NCBI GenBank assembly: GCA_963682055.1
Contig: OY821751.1
Span: forward strand, 5,580,001-5,644,000
Source: Primula veris
Taxonomy: Eukaryota; Streptophyta; Magnoliopsida; Ericales; Primulaceae
DNA: 64,000 nucleotides
Reading direction: 5' to 3'
The notes under the pieces were generated by a model, which worked only from the letters and a program-made list of their open reading frames with translations, made no database searches and was not told the origin of the DNA. Made by a program: the position numbers and the translations under genes. Shown here piece by piece: positions 58,698 to 64,000 of the stretch (positions within the stretch are counted from its first letter, which is position 1; each line of letters opens with the position of its first letter).

Positions 58698-59089
58698 GAC
58701 TTAGTTATCAAAACCTAAATTTATAATTTTTGTTTAAAATTTGATACATATAAAACATATATAGTATCACTGAGTATTTAAATTAAAAACAAATAATAAA
58801 AATAAATGACACTATTGAACATTAGTAACTAATTTTTTAAAAAGACATTTTCTTGGTAAAGCCATCATATGCAATATAGTTGGAAGGAACCGAAATATAT
58901 TACTGGTGTAAATTAAACAATTGGTAACTCATCTTATCCATTGATTTTCACCTATAGTTTATACTACTTAATAGATATTTTTCGTTTCCGAATCTCACTT
59001 TAAGAACTTTCTTCTTCTTTAGTTAAAAGCAGGGTCCCCTAAATATAATGGAAAAGCAGGGTCTCTTAACTATAATGGAATATATAAAA

Positions 59090-59640
59090 AAATTTGATAC
59101 GTTTTTTATCAGATTATTTTAGTAATTAGTTTTATTTAAATAAACAACAATTATTATACTAAATGAGATATATTATTATTATAATTTTTATAATCGAAAA
59201 ATAATTAACATTTATATTTTTTGAATTAACAATATAATTTTTTTATTTTAATAGTTTCATATATTCAAAAGTACAAATCTATATTATACTTATATAATTA
59301 TAACTAATATATGAAACAAAAAGATTGTAACTCATATGGTAGAGTGCTTACATTGTATGTTAGATGTACAATGTTCGATTCTCATCACTTGCATTTGATA
59401 TAAATTAATTTATATTTTAGTGTTTAAATAAAAAAATCATGTTATATAATATAAAATATAAATTAATTAAAAAATCGGGTCGGGTCGGGACACCTGACAA
59501 AATCAAAGTTGGCACCCGATCTCGATCTCGAAGTTTGTCAGGTCGGGACAAAATCCGATATTTTCGGGTCGGGACTCTTTTCAGATCGGGTACGGATCGA
59601 AATACAGATCAAGTCGAAATTTCATGAATTTTTTCCGACC
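59090..59640. mobile_element. Dispersed repeat with tRNA-like block (copy 2)
   Basis: Second copy of the element at 52285. It contains TAACTCATATGGTAGAGTGC (A-box-like, 59328-59347) and GTTCGATTC (B-box-like, 59373-59381). The GC-richer tail repeats TCGGGTCGGGAC and TCTCGATCTCG. Confidence 0.75.
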
Positions 59641-62600
59641 AAGTTAAAAGTTGGAGATGCTCCAAAAAATATATAACGTTGAGAATAAGTGGCAAAAGCA
59701 TTCACATGCTAAGGAAAAAGAGGTAGGAAAATTAAGAGCAATAGATAAAGGGGAAGAATTGTCAAAAGTTAATGGAAATTTTCCGTTTTTGTTTTATCTA
59801 AATAATGCATATTTGACTTTGAATAGTTAACTAGGACTTAGGAGTCATTTCGATTGACTAATTTTCACGTTACTATTTAATTTAATCCTATAAAATTACA
59901 TATAATTTTGATCGATCAAAAATTTCTATCAAAATTTATCGGAATATTTTCAAAAGTTGAACATATAGTTCAAATGTTAAATTTTATGAATAAATTTTAA
60001 GAAAATCATTTTGATAATTTTGGTACAAATTATAAACCGATCAAAATTACACGTAGTTTCGTATAATAAAGAATTAAATAGGAACGAAGAAAGTACCGGT
60101 ATCATATATAGCGGAGATTTGTGTATTATACTCCCTTCCTATTTGACACCAACTTAAAGTTAGGAATAAGAAATGTGATAGTTACTAATAACTTCAAGCT
60201 ATCGCCAAATAATTTACTATGATATTGGCAAACATGAATGAATTAATAAACATGAAAAAAGAGAGTAGCTATATAGGTATATTGCAAATTTTATGCAAAC
60301 TAATGTAAAAGAAAATTGACATTCACATAGATAACTAACTCACTACTCCTATAAACAAAACTACAAAAGTGTAGACTCCATCTTAAAATATTATTTCACT
60401 AAATTATTAGTACTTAAAAGTTAAAGGGAAAGTTGTATGTTAGGGAAAATTATGAGCACTTGTTCTTCTAAGAGCCTTTATTAGTGGGGGTTGGTTTTAT
60501 TGGTACACACTTCTTTCTTTGAGAGGGATAGAATAAAGAATAATGCTGATTAGCCCGATACTCTCAATCAGACTTTCAACACACTAGTTTTTAATGTAAA
60601 TTTAGAATTTTATTTTTATAAATGGGCAAATATGCATAAAATATAACAGCAAACAAAGTTCATGAGATCGAGTAATTAGCATGACTTACAAGTTAGCTCA
60701 TTTCAATATTATATGAACGAGCCACTAAAACCAATAAAATAGTATGATGTATAAATTATAATGATCCACATAAATTGTATTTGTAAATTAAATAAATATG
60801 CTGCCCTGAAAGCCAGGTACATGCCCGCACAAACACAAAAATACTTAGTATAATATCAATCCATCCGAGTATTTATAGGTCAATTTTTATTTCAAAGCTA
60901 AACAAATTGATGTTTTGCTATGATACCTTATTACCCCATTTCAAGGTTGAGTGGGTGAGCAATTAATATCACGCGTCTAATTAATTATAATTAATTCCTC
61001 AACAAACAAGTTGGATATTTGACATAAACTATAAGCTTTATTGCAAGGTGTACCTACCCATGTAAATCTAATACTAAAACAAGTTAATTAAGGTGAGAAG
61101 GTTTAAACATAGAATACTTTTGCAAATTATCAATGGTTTATAATATGTAGTGTATTCAATAAAATTGTCTCTCAACTTATTCAGAGTTTTCGCCGAAAAT
61201 GTCCTAAACTTATTTCATATGACTGCCCGAGACTCCGAAGTAAGGAAATATGCTTACTTTCTGTAAAATTATTGGTAATGTATTGAGTGATTATTATAGT
61301 TTCGTAGAGGAACCCGGTCCGATACTACCAAGGGGGGTCAGGGATACTGCTCAACTTCTCCATAAATAAATTTGAATTATTTTGTTTAAATTATTACACA
61401 TTTGTGATAGCGAACTACTCAAGTAAATTCTTATGTTTTTATAAGATTGGGTAAATAAGCTTTTCCTATAAAAAGTTGGGCATAAGTATGCAAAAATAGA
61501 AGCTTTTTCTAGTGTAATAGAGTTTATCTCAGGAAACTCGCCCCCCTTTTAAAGACCTTAGAGCATGCTTAGCAGTTTTCTTACGCTTTTTCTTATATTT
61601 AAGTTAATTATCATCATTTTTATATTTTTAGGGTAACCGTTTAACTTTATACATTTTTCAGCTTCGCTATCAAATTTATTAGCATAACTAAATATTACTA
61701 TATTTTAATATACTTTTATCAATTTTTTTCAATCCAAATTAATTTACTATAACAACCACATTAAATAACTTATAATTTTTCTCGTATTTAAAGTAAAAAG
61801 TACACTTTTACAACTTATAAGTAAACGTTTTGGTTTATACAAATTATCAGTTTTTTTTTTTTTATCAATTTCTCTATTAAAACCATACAACTCATATTTT
61901 TGTTATTTTATTAATTTATATGTGAAAATTACAAATAAAGGCGAGAGAATAAGAGAAAAATAAGAGAAAGAAATTATTATTTTAATTATAAATGAATATT
62001 TTGATCCCTTATATTTGAGCGATATTTGAGTTCATATAAATTTTAGTTAAGAGATAAGGAAACTGATGCGTGTATAATTTTAAAACAGTCTCCTCATATT
62101 TAAGCTAAATAAGTCATATAAGAGAACTGATGTGATTGTTCTTATTATTTGTTTCCTGCTTCCATTTTATATTATTTTATGGGCAAATTTATAATTTTTT
62201 CGTGTTTTACTTCTGGCTTTAGTACTTCCCTGTCAACATGGTTTCTTTAAATATCGAATTGTATTAGCAAACTGTAAACATAAGCATAAACATTGCTTAT
62301 GTACTTCCACATAAAAGGGCTCTAAAGCCGGGTAAAATTATTGTCTACTTTATATCGTAAAATTTGTTAATTAATCTAATGCTCTGAACTTTACTTTGTG
62401 CTTCATTTTCCACTATAGAATCACTACTCTTCAAAAAAAAAATCACTACTCTTCACTGAAATTTTGAAGGTTAGCTACATTCATGATCTCATATATAATT
62501 AAATTGGTCTGAATTTGTTCATTTATAAGAGTAACAGTCACCTTGTTTTGAACAAATATCAAATGAGACCTTATTTGAAAACAGTCATTTTAAATCATGG

Positions 62601-62971
62601 ATTAATACAGCCAATATGTGATTTATCAGAGTTCAGCTATATAAAAAGAAGGGTTAATTCATGTTTTCTGTACCAAACTATCGCTGTTTAACAATTTGCA
62701 TACTCAACTATTTTTTTTAACAATTTACATACTAAATTAACATAAATCGATCAATAAGCATACTATTGGTGACATGTCATCAATTAAACACACAGTTGGC
62801 AAAATTTTACATACGTGGGCTTATCAATATTACACGGCAGCAAAGGAACGAACAGGTGTCTATGAAACCAAAACATTCTCTCTCTATACGTATAACTCTG
62901 TCTATACGTATAATTCTCTCAAAAAAACGTCCAAATTAAGCAACAATTACTGAAATAAATAATTTTTAAAC

Positions 62972-64000
62972 ATGAGTTGGATGCTTCGTGATGGGACAGA
63001 GCCTCCAAAATACGGTAAGTCAATTTCTTTATCTATCTATAATTAGTGGTTTTTTAATTATATATTTCTTCATTTTATAATTAGGGTTTTTGTTATAATT
63101 TTTTTTTTTTGGATTATTCAGTTTACATTATTCGAGTTTTTAATTATTAGAGATTTTTAATTGTATATTAATTAATTTTATAATTAGGGTTTTTTTATCA
63201 ATTTATTTAGATGAGTTATTCAGTTTACGTACTTAGGGATTATGGTTAAATATTGTTAATTAGTGGTGGTTAATTTGAGTAGTAGGGGTTTAATTATGTA
63301 TACTTTTTAAATTGCAGATAACAATTTCATGTTCACCGTAGCCTATCATCATGATGGTATAATGTCTCGAGGTAACAGAACACAATATTTGAATGGTAGA
63401 GTTGATTACTTTGATTTTTGTGATGAAAAAGAAATCAATTATCTAGCACTTGTAGGAATGGCTTACAAATTAGGCTGGTTAAATGTTAACAAGTTGTACT
63501 GTAAAAAAGTGGGAACTTCATTTGAGGAAACTGAATTTCAGATTAGATTTGATAGGGATGCTTATCATATTGTTAACTATGTTGATAGCGCTACTAGAGT
63601 TGTGGAAGTATATGCTGAGTGTGATAACAATGAAATAGATTCAGACTTAGACAGTAGTGGTGATGAATTTGAAGTTGAAAATGATGTTGGTTCTGATTTA
63701 GAAAATAATTTTGGTACTGATGATGATATTGGTGGGGAAGATGATACTTTAGTTGACACTGACATTACTGTGGACCACAGCAGTGGCAAAGCTAGTGGTT
63801 CTGGTACTAGTAAGGCTAGATGTAAAGACAAAGCTAGTGTCACTATGAAATCTAAAGTTGCAGCTGCATACAATAATGTGGGTAATGATGAGGACATGGA
63901 TCAGGGTTATGTGTCACAGTCAGAATTTGATAGTGATGTAGGGTCTGATGAGGATGAAAGTAGAGTTAAAGTTAGTTATTCAGTGTTTGGTGAAGCAGAC
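62972..64000 (+). CDS. Mutator-type transposon protein, N-terminal PB1-like domain (partial)
   Basis: Exon 1 is 62972-63014 (MSWMLRDGTEPPKY, donor TACG|GTAAGT). Exon 2 starts at 63318 (acceptor ATTGCAG|AT), joins in phase 1 and stays open to the window edge. Exon 2 begins NNFMFTVAYHHDGIMSRGNR, then YLNGRVDYFDFCDEKEINYL, YKLGW and KLYCKKVGTSFEETEFQIRFD, ending DSATRVVEVYAEC. This is the PB1-like domain at the front of many plant MULE (MuDR-type) transposases. A long acidic linker full of Asp, Glu and Ser follows (about residues 140-240). The MuDR transposase core, zinc knuckle and SWIM domain would be expected beyond the edge and are not seen. It could also be a domesticated or decayed MULE protein. 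Upstream, CTCTCTATACGTATAACTCT at 62879 is a short repeat, not an identified terminus. Confidence 0.85.

Larger units (their letters stand above)
56850..62971. other. Long gene-free, repeat-rich region
   Basis: Apart from the 134-bp array and the elements listed separately, I see only AT-rich sequence with decayed MITEs (about 57966-58188 and 59840-60100). Its first part must hold the promoter of the basic-protein gene. No open frame has recognisable protein similarity. Confidence 0.5.

Noticed and set aside
63577..63897. Minus-strand ORF of 106 codons at the right end
   Set aside because: It is the Ser/Leu-rich antisense of the acidic linker in the MULE protein.

Overview
This is an AT-rich, intron-rich nuclear segment of a flowering plant, very probably a eudicot. 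The genes have GT-AG introns, Ser-rich chloroplast transit peptides and plant-type products: TIC20, plastid histidine biosynthesis, a secreted alpha carbonic anhydrase. The long gaps are filled with MITEs, a tRNA-derived SINE and satellite-like arrays. I cannot name the species. There is no bacterial, viral or organellar gene content.

Layout. 1-1749: first exon of a minus-strand gene resembling the plastid FATTY ACID EXPORT (TMEM14) family, running off the left edge. 5583-7644: two-exon TIC20-type chloroplast import gene (minus). 11708-15106: five-exon RPL10A (ribosomal protein uL1) gene (plus), with a 5-nt first coding exon and one GC-AG intron. 16108-20955: four-exon mitochondrial IscA-like 2 gene (minus). 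18.4-30.2 kb: a complex rearrangement. IscA2 intron 1, exon 1 and 5' flank are duplicated in inverted orientation at 24.4-27.4 kb. That copy sits between two direct copies of another segment (22.7-24.2 and 27.4-30.2 kb), and only the second of these contains the intact GNA1 gene (29222-29680). 31556-35783: five-exon, tail-anchored syntaxin-6-N-domain protein. 38601-44808: eight-exon HISN3 (HisA) gene, preceded by a 139-bp tandem array. 48437-51647: six-exon alpha carbonic anhydrase. 56181-56849: intronless plant-specific basic protein of unknown function (minus). 62972-64000: 5' part of a Mutator-type transposon gene (PB1-like domain) running off the right edge.

The host genes are unrelated housekeeping genes (plastid import and lipids, ribosome, Fe-S assembly, UDP-GlcNAc synthesis, vesicle traffic, histidine synthesis, CO2 hydration). 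Nothing suggests they act as a cluster. I joined exons by hand from splice signals, phase continuity and family knowledge; every joined model keeps an open frame from ATG to stop. The most notable structure is the inverted-plus-direct duplication around IscA2 and GNA1. I saw no wholly new gene system.
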